A DNA stretch of 64,000 nucleotides from Elstera cyanobacteriorum (GCF_002251735.1 NZ_NOXS01000022.1:2460-66459); one strand, 5' to 3'. Positions 16,048-25,999 are shown, counted from the first letter of the stretch. The notes: a model not told the origin generated them from the letters alone. Numbers and translations: made by a program.

Positions 16048-18380
16048 TCCGCCGCCGCCTTCACTTGGGCTGCCTGGATCGCCCGCCAGATTTTATGGGG
16101 CGTCGCGGGCATGTCGATATGAGTGATGCCATAGGGGCGCAGCGCCTCGATCAGCGCGTTGATCACGGCGGGTGGCGCGCCGATGGCCCCGGCCTCCCCG
16201 GCGCCCTTGATCCCCAGGGGGTTGGTGGTGCAAGGGACGTTCCTGAGATGAAATTCGATCTGCGGCAGCAAATCGGCGCGCGGCATGCCGTAATCCATGA
16301 AAGAGCCAGTGAGCAATTGGCCCGACTCGGGGTCATAGGCGGCTTCTTCGATCAGCGCTTGCCCCGCGCCCTGCGCGATGCCGCCGTGGACCTGCCCGGC
16401 CAGCATCAGCGGGTTCACCACCGCGCCGAAATCATCGACGACGATATAGCGCTCCAGCGTTACGCCGCCCGTGTCCGGGTCTACCTCCAACTCGACGATA
16501 TGCGTCCCATTGGGGAAGGTCGCGGCGGGGGGCTTGAAGCGCCCGTCGCCGTCGAGTTCCGGGGTTTCGCCGTCCGGCACCTGCCCGGCCTTGGCTTTCG
16601 CCGCAACCTCCGTCAGCCCGACCGACCGATCCGTGCCGACGATGGTGAAGCGCCCTTCGGCGAATTCCACGTCCGCCGTCGCCGCTTCCAAGAGATGCGC
16701 GGCGAGGCGCTTGCCTTTTTCGATCAGGGCTTCCGCCGCGCGGGTGACGGCGACGCCGCCGATGGGGACGGAGCGCGAGCCGCCCGTGCCGCCGCCCGTG
16801 CGGATGCGATCGGTATCGCCCTGCACCATCGTCACTTCGGCAATGTCGAGGCCCAGCGCGTCGGCGGCCAACTGCCCGTAGGCGGTGGCATGGCCCTGGC
16901 CGTTGGACTGGGTGCCGATGAAGATCGTGACCTTACCCCCGGCATCCATCACCAGCCGCGCATCCTCCGGGCTGCCCCCGGCGCAGGCTTCGATGTAGGA
17001 GGACAGGCCGATCCCGCGCAGCTTGCCCTTGGCGGCGGATGCGGCGCGGCGGGCTTCGAACCCATCGAGATCGCCCAGGCGCAAAGCTTCGGTCAGCGTC
17101 TGGTTGAAATCGCCGCTGTCGTAGGTCTGGCCCAGCGCCGTCTTATACGGCATGGCGGCGGCGGGAATGAAGTTGCGGCGGCGGATTTCGGCCGAGGATA
17201 GGCCGGTGACGCGCGCTGCTTCCTCCACCAGTCGTTCGATGACGTAAGCGGCTTCCGGGCGGCCTGCACCCCGATAGGCATCGACCGGCGCGGTATGGGT
17301 GAAGACGCCGCGCACGCGCACCGAGGCGCAGGGAATGGCATAGACGCCGGTCAGCATCATCGTTCCGGCCAGCGTCGGGATGAACGGCCCATAGGGCGAC
17401 AGGGTGCCGCCGAGGTTGGCGATGGTATCGACCGACAGCGCCAGGAATTTTCCGTCCGCATCCATCGCCACGGCGGCTTCCGTTACATTGTCGCGCCCGT
17501 GGGCGTCGGCTTGTGAGGAGTCCGACCGCTCGCCGGTCCATTTCACCGGGCGGCCGAGTTTCTGCGCCGCCAGCAGCACTAGGGCCTGTTCGGGGTAAGG
17601 GAAGATTTTCGTGCCGAAGCCGCCGCCGACATCGGGCGTCACGACGCGCAGCTTTTCGCGCGGCAGGCCGAAAACCTCGTCGGCGAAGACTTCCTGCAAA
17701 TCGTGCACGCCCTGGCTGCTGGTGTAGAGCGTCAACCGCCCGTCCGCATCGATATCGCCAATGGCGTTGCGCGGCTCCATTGCGTGGGAAATCAGGCGGT
17801 TGTTGATCAGGCGGACGCGCGCGGTTTTGGCTGCCTTAGCGAAAGCGGCTTCCACCGCCTCCGGCTGACCCGATCCCCAGTCAAAACAGATATTGCCCGG
17901 CGCTTCCGGGTAGACCTGCGGCACGCCCGGTTCGACGGCGCGGGCGGTTTCGACGATAGCGGGATGGTCTTCATAGTCCACCATCACCGTATCGAGCATG
18001 TCGCGGGCGGTGGCGAGGTCTTCGGCGATAACCAGTGCCACGGCATCGCCGACGTAGCGCACCGTATCCTCCGCCAGCAGTAGGCGCGGCACGACGACCA
18101 TCGGCGACCCATCGCGGTTCTTCAGCTTGATTGGCGTCATCAATGGCTTCAGGCCCGCCGCTTTCACGTCCGCCGCCGTCAAGACCGCCAACGCGCCGGG
18201 CAGGGCGAGGGCGTCCGTTGCGTCGATCCCCTTGATGGTGGCATGGGCGTAGGGCGAACGCAGCACCAGCGCATAGGCTTGGTTGGGCAGCGAAATATCG
18301 TCGGTATAGCGGCCCTGGCCGGTAACGAAGCGCTGATCTTCCACCCGGCGCACCGGTTGGCCCATCCCGAACTGACCCAT
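16044..18380 (-). CDS. xanthine dehydrogenase family, molybdopterin-binding subunit (orphan)
   Basis: A 778-residue large subunit of a CO dehydrogenase/xanthine dehydrogenase-family hydroxylase. Seen: RRVEDQRFVTGQGRYTDDI at the N-terminus, the molybdenum-site region VDAYRGAGRPEAAY (about residue 365), the cofactor loop QSNGQGHATAYGQ (about residue 490) and the catalytic-Glu motif KGAGEAGAIGAP near the C-terminus. AYRGAGR replaces the AYxCSFR loop of true form I CoxL, so CO is not the expected substrate. The start at 18380 follows AGGGAGAG. No medium (FAD) or small (2Fe-2S) subunit gene is adjacent. Translationally coupled to cysQ. Confidence 0.88.
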   Translation of the reverse strand: MGQFGMGQPVRRVEDQRFVTGQGRYTDDISLPNQAYALVLRSPYAHATIKGIDATDALALPGALAVLTAADVKAAGLKPLMTPIKLKNRDGSPMVVVPRLLLAEDTVRYVGDAVALVIAEDLATARDMLDTVMVDYEDHPAIVETARAVEPGVPQVYPEAPGNICFDWGSGQPEAVEAAFAKAAKTARVRLINNRLISHAMEPRNAIGDIDADGRLTLYTSSQGVHDLQEVFADEVFGLPREKLRVVTPDVGGGFGTKIFPYPEQALVLLAAQKLGRPVKWTGERSDSSQADAHGRDNVTEAAVAMDADGKFLALSVDTIANLGGTLSPYGPFIPTLAGTMMLTGVYAIPCASVRVRGVFTHTAPVDAYRGAGRPEAAYVIERLVEEAARVTGLSSAEIRRRNFIPAAAMPYKTALGQTYDSGDFNQTLTEALRLGDLDGFEARRAASAAKGKLRGIGLSSYIEACAGGSPEDARLVMDAGGKVTIFIGTQSNGQGHATAYGQLAADALGLDIAEVTMVQGDTDRIRTGGGTGGSRSVPIGGVAVTRAAEALIEKGKRLAAHLLEAATADVEFAEGRFTIVGTDRSVGLTEVAAKAKAGQVPDGETPELDGDGRFKPPAATFPNGTHIVELEVDPDTGGVTLERYIVVDDFGAVVNPLMLAGQVHGGIAQGAGQALIEEAAYDPESGQLLTGSFMDYGMPRADLLPQIEFHLRNVPCTTNPLGIKGAGEAGAIGAPPAVINALIEALRPYGITHIDMPATPHKIWRAIQAAQVKAAAE

Positions 18381-18495
18381 TCCGCTCTCCCTAACGATCC
18401 GAAAAATCCAACGATTAACGGCGTGATCAAGATAGGGACGCTTCGGCACGGAGGCCAGAGGCATTTCCGCAGGGGAGGGGCCAAGCCAAGCCGCG

Positions 18496-19704
18496 TTAGG
18501 GCAAATGCAGGGTCAGGCGCCCATCGGCCCCCTCGATCTTTGTGTCGCCCGGCAGGCTGGCCGTCGCCACCCAAGTCGCCAAAAAAGCCTCGGCCTCTGG
18601 GCCGGTCCACAGCCTTGGGAAATCTTGCGATGCCGGGTCCGTGCCGCCGCCGAGACGGAGGGCGTGCACCTCGATTTGCGTCAACCGCCCGGCCTCGAAC
18701 GTTAGGCAGCCGAGCAGGCTGCGCCAAATCGCCGGATGCGGGCGAACACTGGCCCGCTGCGAATGAAAAAGAAAATTCCCAAGACCGAAAAAGACCGGCT
18801 GCCCCGCAATGATCGCTAGGCGTTGAAGCACCGGCGCCCCGTGGCCCAACACCATATCTGCCCCCGCTGCGATCAAGCGTTCGGCCAGGGGGGGAAGCCA
18901 CGGACCGGGTTCGTGCCAATCGGCGGGCCAATGGTGGGTGTGCACCGAGGCGATGACCAGGGCGCCGCTGGCTTTTGCGGCGGCGATGGCCGTTTCCTGC
19001 CGGGCGAGATCATCGGGCGCAACGTGCCAGAGTTCGGTAGCGGTTTCCGCCGGTTGCAGCACTTGACCAAAAAAATCGATGCAGCCCGGCGGGGGCGGGG
19101 TTTGAAAGCCGACGGCCACCCGCGTTGCTAGGCGCTGGGCATGGCCAACCGCCTCGGCATAGGCCGCCATGTCGGCCAGCAGGGCGGGCGGCACGCCCAA
19201 ACGGCGGCTGACCCCCAAGCGGTTGCAGCCGGGGCGTGCCCCGCGCCCATCCTGGCCATCGCTGGCATAGACCGAGGCATCCCACGGTCCGGCGTCCATT
19301 GCCACCAAGGCCACCCCCCGCCCGCTGGCAGCCGCTGTTGCCGCCGTCAGCGTTGGCCCGGTTCCCGCGGTGGTAAAGCCGCGCGCGGCCGTTTCCGCGA
19401 GCGTGGATAGAATGCCGTTTGGTCCCAAATCGCCTGCGTGATTATTGGCGAGCGACAGATGGGTGAAGCCAAACCTAGCAAGACTATCCAGCATCGCCGG
19501 AGCAACGCCGTGGGCGGCCTTATCCTTCGTCGGCCAGCCGCCGTAAGAACCCGCGATGCAGCCTTCGAAATTGGTGAAGGCGGCATCGCAGCCCCGGATA
19601 ATATTGGCAACCGCCTGGGCCTCGGGATTATCGAGGGCAAACGGGTCGCGGCGGATCAGGGACTGACCCGCCACGGCGATGCGCAGCCTATGGGCGACGG
19701 ACAT
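18496..19704 (-). CDS. CapA family protein
   Basis: A 402-residue protein of the CapA/PgsA metallophosphoesterase-like family, named for poly-gamma-glutamate capsule synthesis. Seen: AVAGQSLI near the N-terminus, TNFEG (about residue 44), LSLANNHAGDLG (about residues 79-90), VASVHTHHWPADWHE (metal-binding His run, about residue 238) and DMVLGHGAPVLQ with FGLGNFLF (about residues 270-300). No signal peptide or membrane anchor is seen, unlike many CapA proteins. It overlaps the 3' end of the solute-binding protein gene by 17 bp, so it belongs to the peptide transporter operon. Confidence 0.85.
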   Translation of the reverse strand: MSVAHRLRIAVAGQSLIRRDPFALDNPEAQAVANIIRGCDAAFTNFEGCIAGSYGGWPTKDKAAHGVAPAMLDSLARFGFTHLSLANNHAGDLGPNGILSTLAETAARGFTTAGTGPTLTAATAAASGRGVALVAMDAGPWDASVYASDGQDGRGARPGCNRLGVSRRLGVPPALLADMAAYAEAVGHAQRLATRVAVGFQTPPPPGCIDFFGQVLQPAETATELWHVAPDDLARQETAIAAAKASGALVIASVHTHHWPADWHEPGPWLPPLAERLIAAGADMVLGHGAPVLQRLAIIAGQPVFFGLGNFLFHSQRASVRPHPAIWRSLLGCLTFEAGRLTQIEVHALRLGGGTDPASQDFPRLWTGPEAEAFLATWVATASLPGDTKIEGADGRLTLHLP

Positions 19705-21271
19705 TCATCGCGACCGTCTGTTCGTCCCGCCGCCCCTGATAGGTCAGGCCCTTGCGGGTAGCCCAGGCGACTTTCTGCCAATAAAGCGGAATGATCCCGA
19801 CATCACCAAACGCGATCTTGGCGGCGTGTTGCAGCAGAATTTCGCGCTTATCGTCGTCGAACTCGGCCATCCCCTGTTCTAACAGCAGATCGAAGTTCGG
19901 GTTGGAATAGCGCGTGCGGTTGTTACCGCCAAAACCCCGTTCCTTGTCGTAGGTATGCATCACGCTATCAAGACCGGCTGAGGCTTCGCCGGTCGTCGAG
20001 CCATAGCTGAATAGGAAGGCCGAATATTCCCCGGCGGTCGCCGCCTTGGCGAACACGCTGTAGGGCAGCGTCTGCACGCCATTCACCTTAATGCCGCCAC
20101 GCGCAAAAAGCTGGCCGATGGTCTGGGTCACAGCGCTATCTTGGGCAAAGCGGTCATTTGACCCATGCAGCGTTAGCCCGAAGCCTTTCGGCCATCCGGC
20201 TTCCGTCAGCAGCTTCTTCGCCCCCTCGGGATCGTAGGCGACCGGGGTGAGCGCCGGATCATAGCCGAAGACGCCTTCCGGGATCATTTGCCCGGCGGGG
20301 GTACCGGCGTTGGTTAACACCCTTTCAACGAGGCGGGGGCGGTCGATGAGTTTAGACAAGGCAAGCCGCACCCGTTGGTCTTTCAGCGGGTTCTTCGTCA
20401 TCGGTTTGCCATCGGCATCGGTCACGAAGGGGCTGACATCGCGGGCGCTATCGAGCGCCATATAGATCAGCCGGAGCGACGAGGCTTCCGACACCGCAAC
20501 ATTCGGGTCGCCCTTCAATTCCTCCAACATGCTGGGCGGGACGAGGTCGATCATTTGCACATCGCCCGCCTTCAACGCGGCAACGCGGGCGGCGGCATTG
20601 CTGATAAAGCGGAACTGCACCCGCTCGAACTCCGGCTTGGTGCCCCAGTAATTAGGATTGCGCACCAGATTAAGCTGCGCGCCCGGCACCCAGTTTACGA
20701 ACTTATAGGGGCCGGTGCCAATTGCGGCCGCCCCAGAATTGAACTGATCGTTGCTGGCGTTCTCCGCCGCTTTTTTCGAAACGATGAACACCCGGCCGAT
20801 TTCATTAACGAACAACGGGTCGGGCGATTTCGAAGTGATCCGCAGGGTCAGCGGATCGATGATTTCCATCTTGTCGATCCCAGCGACCGAATCGGCAAAC
20901 GACGCGGGGGAATTCGGAATCGTCGGCGGGCGGCGCAGCGAGAAAACCACATCCTCCGCCGTGAAGGGGCTGCCGTCGTGGAAGGTCACATTCGGGCGCA
21001 GTTTCACCTCCCACAGGGTCGGCGACAGGGCTTTCCACGAGACGGCCAACTGGCGTGTCGCGCGCATATTATCGTCAACGCCCGCGAGGCGCTCGAAGAT
21101 ATGGATAGAGGTCATCTGATTATTGCCGGTGCGGGCAAACTGCGGATCAATGGAAACCGGCTCGTTGCCCCGCGCGATAATCAGGTCGGGGGCTTGGCTC
21201 AGGGCCGTTCCTGCGGTTAGCGCCGCACTGAGGCCGAGGGCGATGGCAAGGGGGCGAAAACGTCTCAGCAT
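19688..21271 (-). CDS. peptide ABC transporter, substrate-binding protein
   Basis: A 527-residue family 5 solute-binding protein for a dipeptide/oligopeptide importer. A signal peptide ends near TAGTALSQA (about residue 26). The family pattern follows: RGNEPVSIDPQF, HIFERLAGVDDN, KLRPNVTFHDGSPFTAEDVVFSLRR (about residues 91-115), GTGPYKFVNW and the C-terminal RYSNPNFD. It is periplasmic and delivers ligand to the two permeases encoded upstream. It lies 27 bp after the CocE-like gene. Ligand class (peptide or related amide) is inferred. Confidence 0.9.
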   Translation of the reverse strand: MLRRFRPLAIALGLSAALTAGTALSQAPDLIIARGNEPVSIDPQFARTGNNQMTSIHIFERLAGVDDNMRATRQLAVSWKALSPTLWEVKLRPNVTFHDGSPFTAEDVVFSLRRPPTIPNSPASFADSVAGIDKMEIIDPLTLRITSKSPDPLFVNEIGRVFIVSKKAAENASNDQFNSGAAAIGTGPYKFVNWVPGAQLNLVRNPNYWGTKPEFERVQFRFISNAAARVAALKAGDVQMIDLVPPSMLEELKGDPNVAVSEASSLRLIYMALDSARDVSPFVTDADGKPMTKNPLKDQRVRLALSKLIDRPRLVERVLTNAGTPAGQMIPEGVFGYDPALTPVAYDPEGAKKLLTEAGWPKGFGLTLHGSNDRFAQDSAVTQTIGQLFARGGIKVNGVQTLPYSVFAKAATAGEYSAFLFSYGSTTGEASAGLDSVMHTYDKERGFGGNNRTRYSNPNFDLLLEQGMAEFDDDKREILLQHAAKIAFGDVGIIPLYWQKVAWATRKGLTYQGRRDEQTVAMNVRRP

Positions 21272-21298
21272 TGGTTAGTCTCCCGTTCTTTTGTGATT

Positions 21299-23170
21299 CT
21301 ATAAGGGTTTGGCGTTAGTGACCGGCGCCAAAACCAAGCGCGACGGATGGGCGGCATCAGTATAGATGCGCACGTCGGCCACCTGGGTCGGTCCGCTTTC
21401 CCAGGCGGGGGCGCCGGTCTGGGGGTTGACGTCGAAATGCGGGAAGTTAGAACTGGCGATATCCAGCCGCAACCGATGCCCGGCTTTAAACAGGTTGGCG
21501 GTCGGAAAGGCCTCCACCTGGATTTTATAGATCGTGCCCGGTTCCATCAGGCGCGGCGCTTCCCACCCATCGCGGAAGCGGCAGCGTTGGATCCCGTGGG
21601 TCAGGTTCAGCGCAAACCCCTGCGGATAATCGGCACTCGGCGGGTAAACGTCGATCAGCTTGATGCAGAGATCGAGATCGGGCGCCGAACTGCTGACGAA
21701 AATCTCCGCTGTTACCGGCCCGGTCATGTCGAGGTCATGGGTCAGTGGCGGGGTTTCGAAGACCAGAACATCGGCGCGGCTGGCAAGCGGTAGATAGGGC
21801 GGCTGGCAGCCGAAGAAGCGCGGGTCTTCCCGCTGGTCGAAGCCACCCCGTTCGATGATCGGATCGCCGGAGGTAATCGCCCCGCCAATCGTCGGCACGG
21901 GGTTCTTGGGGTCCGACAAATAGCTGCGGCTGGCCTGGGGTACCTCCGGCGGGGTCGGGCGAAAGCCCCCTTCGGCGGTCAGGAAGAAATCCTGTCGGGC
22001 GGCTTGGGGCGGCCATGTCTCGGCCTGCATCCAGGCGCCGCCATGATCCAATCGCCCGTCGCTGCGGCGGGTACCGCTGCCACCCCCCATGCGAAAATAG
22101 CGCACGGCAGGCGGCGGCGGTGTCGTCGCGGTGCCGAAGACCCGCGCCATCCAATCCAGCCGGAACGCCATGAAATCGGGGGCCAGTGACCCATCCAGCG
22201 TGGCCGCCGGGCCGAAATCCACATCGCCGGAAAAACTATCGCTCCGCCGCCCATGCAACCAGGGACCGAGTACCAGATAGGCCGGGCTGCGCCGCCCGCC
22301 ACTCGTGAGGGCCGTAAAGTTCTCGATCGCGGTGCGCGGGTAGGGATCATACCAACTCGACATCAGCAGGATCGGCACATCCGGCAAGGTGTCGAGATAA
22401 CCCAGCGCGTATAAGCCCGGTTTCTGCCAGCTTTCATCGAAGCATTCCGCCTGCCACTGGCTGAAGAAATAGGCTTCATACTCCGGCACCCAGCGCAGGG
22501 GGCTGTGCCCCGGCTTCCAGGGCAGCCGATGGAACCAGGCGCGAATATCTTCCTGCTTCAAGGCGGTGGCGACCAGCGGGTCGGCCTTGGCGACGGGGCT
22601 AAGATGCGCCTGCTTATAAGCCCAAGTCGCCTGCTTTAGCTCGAACGCGCCGCCCTGGCGGATGCCGCCTTGATAGGCGTTGGAGAAACCGCCGCTGTCG
22701 AGCAACATGCCCGCCAGCCCAGTCGGTGCTAGGCTGGCGAGGGCCATCTGGGTATGGGCGCTATAGGATAGGCCGTGCGTCGCCACCCGCCCATCGCACC
22801 AGGGCTGCGCCGCCAGCCACTCCACCGTTTCGGCCCCGTCCGCCGCTTCGCCAGTATACTTGCTGAAACTCCCCTCGGACTGATAGCGGCCCCGGCAGTC
22901 TTGCATCGCGACGATATAGCCGGCGCGGACAAAGGCGCAGGCTACCGCCTCACGCGACCTTGGCGTGCGGTCGTGAACGCTGATTTCCGAATGGGACGCA
23001 GACCGCTTATCGTAAGGGGTGCGTTCCAGCAAAACCGGGCGGCGCCCCTCCAGAATTTTCCCATCCTCTGCCGGAAAATAGAGGTCGGTCGCCAGGCGAA
23101 CCCCGTCTGGCATCGTGATCATCTGATCGGGCCAGCGGATCACCCGGCCTTGCTCGAGAACATCGGACAT
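21299..23170 (-). CDS. CocE/NonD family hydrolase
   Basis: A 623-residue alpha/beta hydrolase with the X-Pro dipeptidyl-peptidase-like layout: catalytic domain RLATDLYFPAEDG to about residue 350, the nucleophile in THGLSYSAHTQ (about residue 130), an SSWYDPYP acid region, then a C-terminal jelly-roll sandwich (PVTAEIFVSSSAPDLDL to SSNFPHFDVNP). The family cleaves acyl esters and amides, including cocaine, beta-lactam side chains and proline peptides. The start at 23170 follows GGAGG, and its ATG overlaps the stop of the upstream ABC gene (TAATG). No signal peptide, so probably cytoplasmic and acting on the imported ligand. Confidence 0.87.
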   Translation of the reverse strand: MSDVLEQGRVIRWPDQMITMPDGVRLATDLYFPAEDGKILEGRRPVLLERTPYDKRSASHSEISVHDRTPRSREAVACAFVRAGYIVAMQDCRGRYQSEGSFSKYTGEAADGAETVEWLAAQPWCDGRVATHGLSYSAHTQMALASLAPTGLAGMLLDSGGFSNAYQGGIRQGGAFELKQATWAYKQAHLSPVAKADPLVATALKQEDIRAWFHRLPWKPGHSPLRWVPEYEAYFFSQWQAECFDESWQKPGLYALGYLDTLPDVPILLMSSWYDPYPRTAIENFTALTSGGRRSPAYLVLGPWLHGRRSDSFSGDVDFGPAATLDGSLAPDFMAFRLDWMARVFGTATTPPPPAVRYFRMGGGSGTRRSDGRLDHGGAWMQAETWPPQAARQDFFLTAEGGFRPTPPEVPQASRSYLSDPKNPVPTIGGAITSGDPIIERGGFDQREDPRFFGCQPPYLPLASRADVLVFETPPLTHDLDMTGPVTAEIFVSSSAPDLDLCIKLIDVYPPSADYPQGFALNLTHGIQRCRFRDGWEAPRLMEPGTIYKIQVEAFPTANLFKAGHRLRLDIASSNFPHFDVNPQTGAPAWESGPTQVADVRIYTDAAHPSRLVLAPVTNAKPL

Positions 23171-24150
23171 TATGCAGCCTCCGCAAGATGGCACGCGGCA
23201 GAATGATCGGGGGCCAAGCGGCGCAACACGGGCGCTTCTTGGCGGCAGCGGTCGGTTGCCAAGGGGCAGCGCGGGTGGAAATGGCACCCCGGCGGCGGGT
23301 TGAGGGGCGAGGGAATTTCCCCCTTCACCGGCGCAAACTGCTGGCGCCCTGCCCCGATCTTCGGAATTTGCGACAGCAACGCCTGGGAATAGGGATGCCG
23401 GGGGCGGGCGAACAGGGTTTCCGTCGGCGCCAGTTCTACCAACCGCCCGAGGTAGAGGATCGCCACCCGGTCCGAGATATGCTCGACCACCGATAGATCG
23501 TGACTGATGAACAGATAGGTCAGCCCGCGCGCCTGCCGCAGGTCCATAAACAGGTTCAGCACCTGGGCCTGGATCGACACGTCCAGCGCCGCGACCGATT
23601 CGTCGCAGACCAGCAAATCAGGCTTCACCGCTAAGGCGCGGGCGATGCCGATGCGCTGGCGTTGACCGCCGGAAAACTGATGCGGGTAGCGGTGGCGGAA
23701 ATCCGGGTCCAGCCCAACGTCGCGCATGACCGCCGCCACATAATCATCCATCTCGCGTCGGCGGATCAGACCGTGATAGAGCGGCGCTTCGCCGATCGCT
23801 TCCACGATCTTCAAGCGCGGATTGAGCGAAGACATCGGGTCTTGGAAGATCATCTGGATCCCCAAGCCATCATGCCCGCTGCCTACCGGGCGATCATGAT
23901 ATAGAACGCGCCCACCGCTGGCGGGCATGATCCCGGCAACGATGCGGCCCAGGGTAGATTTTCCGCAGCCGCTTTCCCCAACGATGCCGACCACTTCCCC
24001 CGCCGTTACGGTCAGCGAGACCGTATCGAGGGCGTGAACGACCGTATCTTCAACCGTCGCCCCCAAGCGGCGGGCAATTTTTCCGGCAAAATCGGGCCTA
24101 TTCTCGAAACGTTTGCTAACGTCGCGAATATCCAAGATCGGGGTGCTCAT
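23170..24150 (-). CDS. oligopeptide ABC transporter ATPase (DppF-like)
   Basis: A 326-residue ATPase. Seen: Walker A GESGCGKST (about residues 59-67), Q-loop FQDPMSSLNPR, signature FSGGQRQRIGIARAL, Walker B LLVCDESVAALD with the H-loop FISHDLSVVEH, and a C-terminal oligopeptide-transporter extension with Cys-rich PGCHFHPRCPLATDRC (about residues 285-300), which in this family can carry an iron-sulfur cluster. Start at 24150 overlaps the DppD-like stop by ATGA. It partners the DppD-like ATPase. Confidence 0.92.
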   Translation of the reverse strand: MSTPILDIRDVSKRFENRPDFAGKIARRLGATVEDTVVHALDTVSLTVTAGEVVGIVGESGCGKSTLGRIVAGIMPASGGRVLYHDRPVGSGHDGLGIQMIFQDPMSSLNPRLKIVEAIGEAPLYHGLIRRREMDDYVAAVMRDVGLDPDFRHRYPHQFSGGQRQRIGIARALAVKPDLLVCDESVAALDVSIQAQVLNLFMDLRQARGLTYLFISHDLSVVEHISDRVAILYLGRLVELAPTETLFARPRHPYSQALLSQIPKIGAGRQQFAPVKGEIPSPLNPPPGCHFHPRCPLATDRCRQEAPVLRRLAPDHSAACHLAEAA

Positions 24151-25124
24151 GGCATCTCCGCAGAAACAGGGTGAAAGCAGGCCGCCTGCCGCCCGGCGCC
24201 GTGATCGGCCAAGGGGGGGCGCGCCTCGCAATGGGTATCGGCGGTCTGGCAGCGCGGGGCGAAGGCGCAGCCGGGCGGCAGGGCTGCAAGCCCCGGGGTC
24301 ATCCCGCTGATCTGCTGCAAGCGGACGCCGCGCCGATTGGCGCTCGGCAAGGAGCGCAAAAGACCCTGGGTGTAGCGATGCAGTGGCGCGGCAAGAGTTT
24401 GATCCGTCGGGCCAAACTCGACGATCCGCCCGGCGTACATCACTGCGATCTTATCGGCGAGACCGGCGACCACCCCAAGATCGTGGCTAATCCAGATCAG
24501 CGCAGTTCCCGTCGTTCGGCACAGGGTCTGCACTTCGGAGAGAATCTGCGCCTGGATGGTCACGTCGAGGGCGGTAGTCGGCTCGTCCGCAATGATCAAA
24601 TCGGGATCGAGCAGCAGCGCAATGGCAATCGCCACTCGCTGCCGCATGCCGCCGGAAAGCTGGTGCGGATAGCACAGCAGCCGTTCGTCGGGCGCCGGAA
24701 TGCCGACCTTCGCCAACACGTCCCGCGCCCGCTGGCGGGCGGCGTCGCGGCTAAGATCGGTATGGGCTTGCAGCGTTTCGATCATCTGCGTGTCGATGCG
24801 CAGGACCGGGTTCAGGGTCATCATCGGATCTTGAAAGATCATCGCGATGCGGTTACCGCGCAGGCGGCGCAACCCTTCGGCATCGAGCGTGAGCAGATCG
24901 AGGCCTTGAAACAGCACCTTGCCGCTGGTCACCCGGCCCGGTGGTTCGACAAGGCCGAGGATGGAAAAGCCGGTGACGGATTTGCCGGACCCGCTTTCGC
25001 CGACAAGGCCGAGAATTTCCCCTTTCTCAAGATCAAAAGAAATGGCATCGACCGCGCGGGCCGGGCCTTTGGGGGTGCGGAATTCGGTCACAAGGTTTTG
25101 GACCGACAGAAGCGGAGCGCGCAT
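24147..25124 (-). CDS. oligopeptide ABC transporter ATPase (DppD-like)
   Basis: A 325-residue ATPase beginning MRAPLLSVQNLVTEF. Seen: Walker A GESGSGKSV, Q-loop FQDPMMTLNPV, signature LSGGMRQRVAIAIAL, Walker B LIIADEPTTALD, H-loop ISHDLGVV and the C-terminal Cys-rich PGCAFAPRCQTADTHC block. The frame is open for another 400 bp upstream, but that part lies inside the permease gene, and the family N-terminus begins at 25124. It lies 5 bp after the DppC-like stop. Confidence 0.92.
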   Translation of the reverse strand: MRAPLLSVQNLVTEFRTPKGPARAVDAISFDLEKGEILGLVGESGSGKSVTGFSILGLVEPPGRVTSGKVLFQGLDLLTLDAEGLRRLRGNRIAMIFQDPMMTLNPVLRIDTQMIETLQAHTDLSRDAARQRARDVLAKVGIPAPDERLLCYPHQLSGGMRQRVAIAIALLLDPDLIIADEPTTALDVTIQAQILSEVQTLCRTTGTALIWISHDLGVVAGLADKIAVMYAGRIVEFGPTDQTLAAPLHRYTQGLLRSLPSANRRGVRLQQISGMTPGLAALPPGCAFAPRCQTADTHCEARPPLADHGAGRQAACFHPVSAEMP

Positions 25125-25129
25125 GGCCG

Positions 25130-25999
25130 TCAGCGTCCCTGAAGCCGGGGGTTGAGGATTTCCCGCAGCCGGTCGCCTGCGATATTGATGCTGAAAATCA
25201 GCACCAGCAGCAGCAGGCCGGGGAAGACGGCGACCCAATATTTGCCTGTTAGCAAATGTTCGTAACCATTGGCGATCAGCAGCCCCAGCGACGGTTCGGT
25301 GATCGGCAGGCCGATGCCGAGGAACGACAGGGTGGCTTCGGTCGCGATGGCGGAAGCGATTTGCAGCGTGCCGACGACGATGACCGGCGGCAGGCAGTTC
25401 GGCAGCAGGTGCCGCAGGATGATGCGAACCGGCCCCAGGCGCAGGCAGCGCGCCGCTTCGATATAATCTTTCGACCGTTCGACCAGCGCCGCCCCCCGCA
25501 CCACGCGGGCAAAATAGGCCCATTGCACGAGGATCAGCGCGAAGATCAGCTTCGCCACCCCTTGCCCCAGGAAGGCCATGATCATCAGCGCGACCAGAAT
25601 GGTCGGGAAGCTCAGCATGAAATCGACGAAGCGCATGATCAGCGTTTCGGTGCGCCCGCCGAAATAACCCGCCGTCAGCCCAAGCACCGTGCCGAGCGAG
25701 ACGGCAATCAAGCAGGCGCTGACGCCGACGGCTAGACTGGTGCGCAGACCGTAAACCATCGTTGAGAGCATATCGCGCCCTTGGGCGTCGGCGCCTAGCA
25801 GGAAGGTAAACCCTGCTTCGGCCTTGGTGCCCGGCGGCATAAGGTTATCGCCAAGCCCAAGTTCGGCGAGATTATAGGGGTTCTGCGGCACGAGCGACGG
25901 GCCGATAACGGCCGTGATCAACAGCAGCAGAACGATGGTCGCGGCGGCGACCGCTAGCGGGGAGCGCGCAAAGAGGCGCAGCAGGGCTGTCGTCGGCAT
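25130..25999 (-). CDS. oligopeptide ABC transporter permease (DppC-like)
   Basis: A 289-residue inner-membrane permease with about six hydrophobic segments. Seen: N-terminal LARSPLAVAAATIVLLLL helix, LLGADAQGRDMLSTMVYGLRTSLAVG (the DppC domain start, about residues 67-92) and the EAA coupling loop EAARCLRLGPVRIILRHLLPN (about residues 178-198). It overlaps the DppB-like stop by one base (TGATG). Confidence 0.92.
   Translation of the reverse strand: MPTTALLRLFARSPLAVAAATIVLLLLITAVIGPSLVPQNPYNLAELGLGDNLMPPGTKAEAGFTFLLGADAQGRDMLSTMVYGLRTSLAVGVSACLIAVSLGTVLGLTAGYFGGRTETLIMRFVDFMLSFPTILVALMIMAFLGQGVAKLIFALILVQWAYFARVVRGAALVERSKDYIEAARCLRLGPVRIILRHLLPNCLPPVIVVGTLQIASAIATEATLSFLGIGLPITEPSLGLLIANGYEHLLTGKYWVAVFPGLLLLVLIFSINIAGDRLREILNPRLQGR

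Noticed and set aside
16044-18380. Aerobic CO dehydrogenase large subunit
   Set aside because: The active-site loop reads AYRGAGR instead of AYxCSFR, and the medium and small subunits are absent. Called only as a family member.
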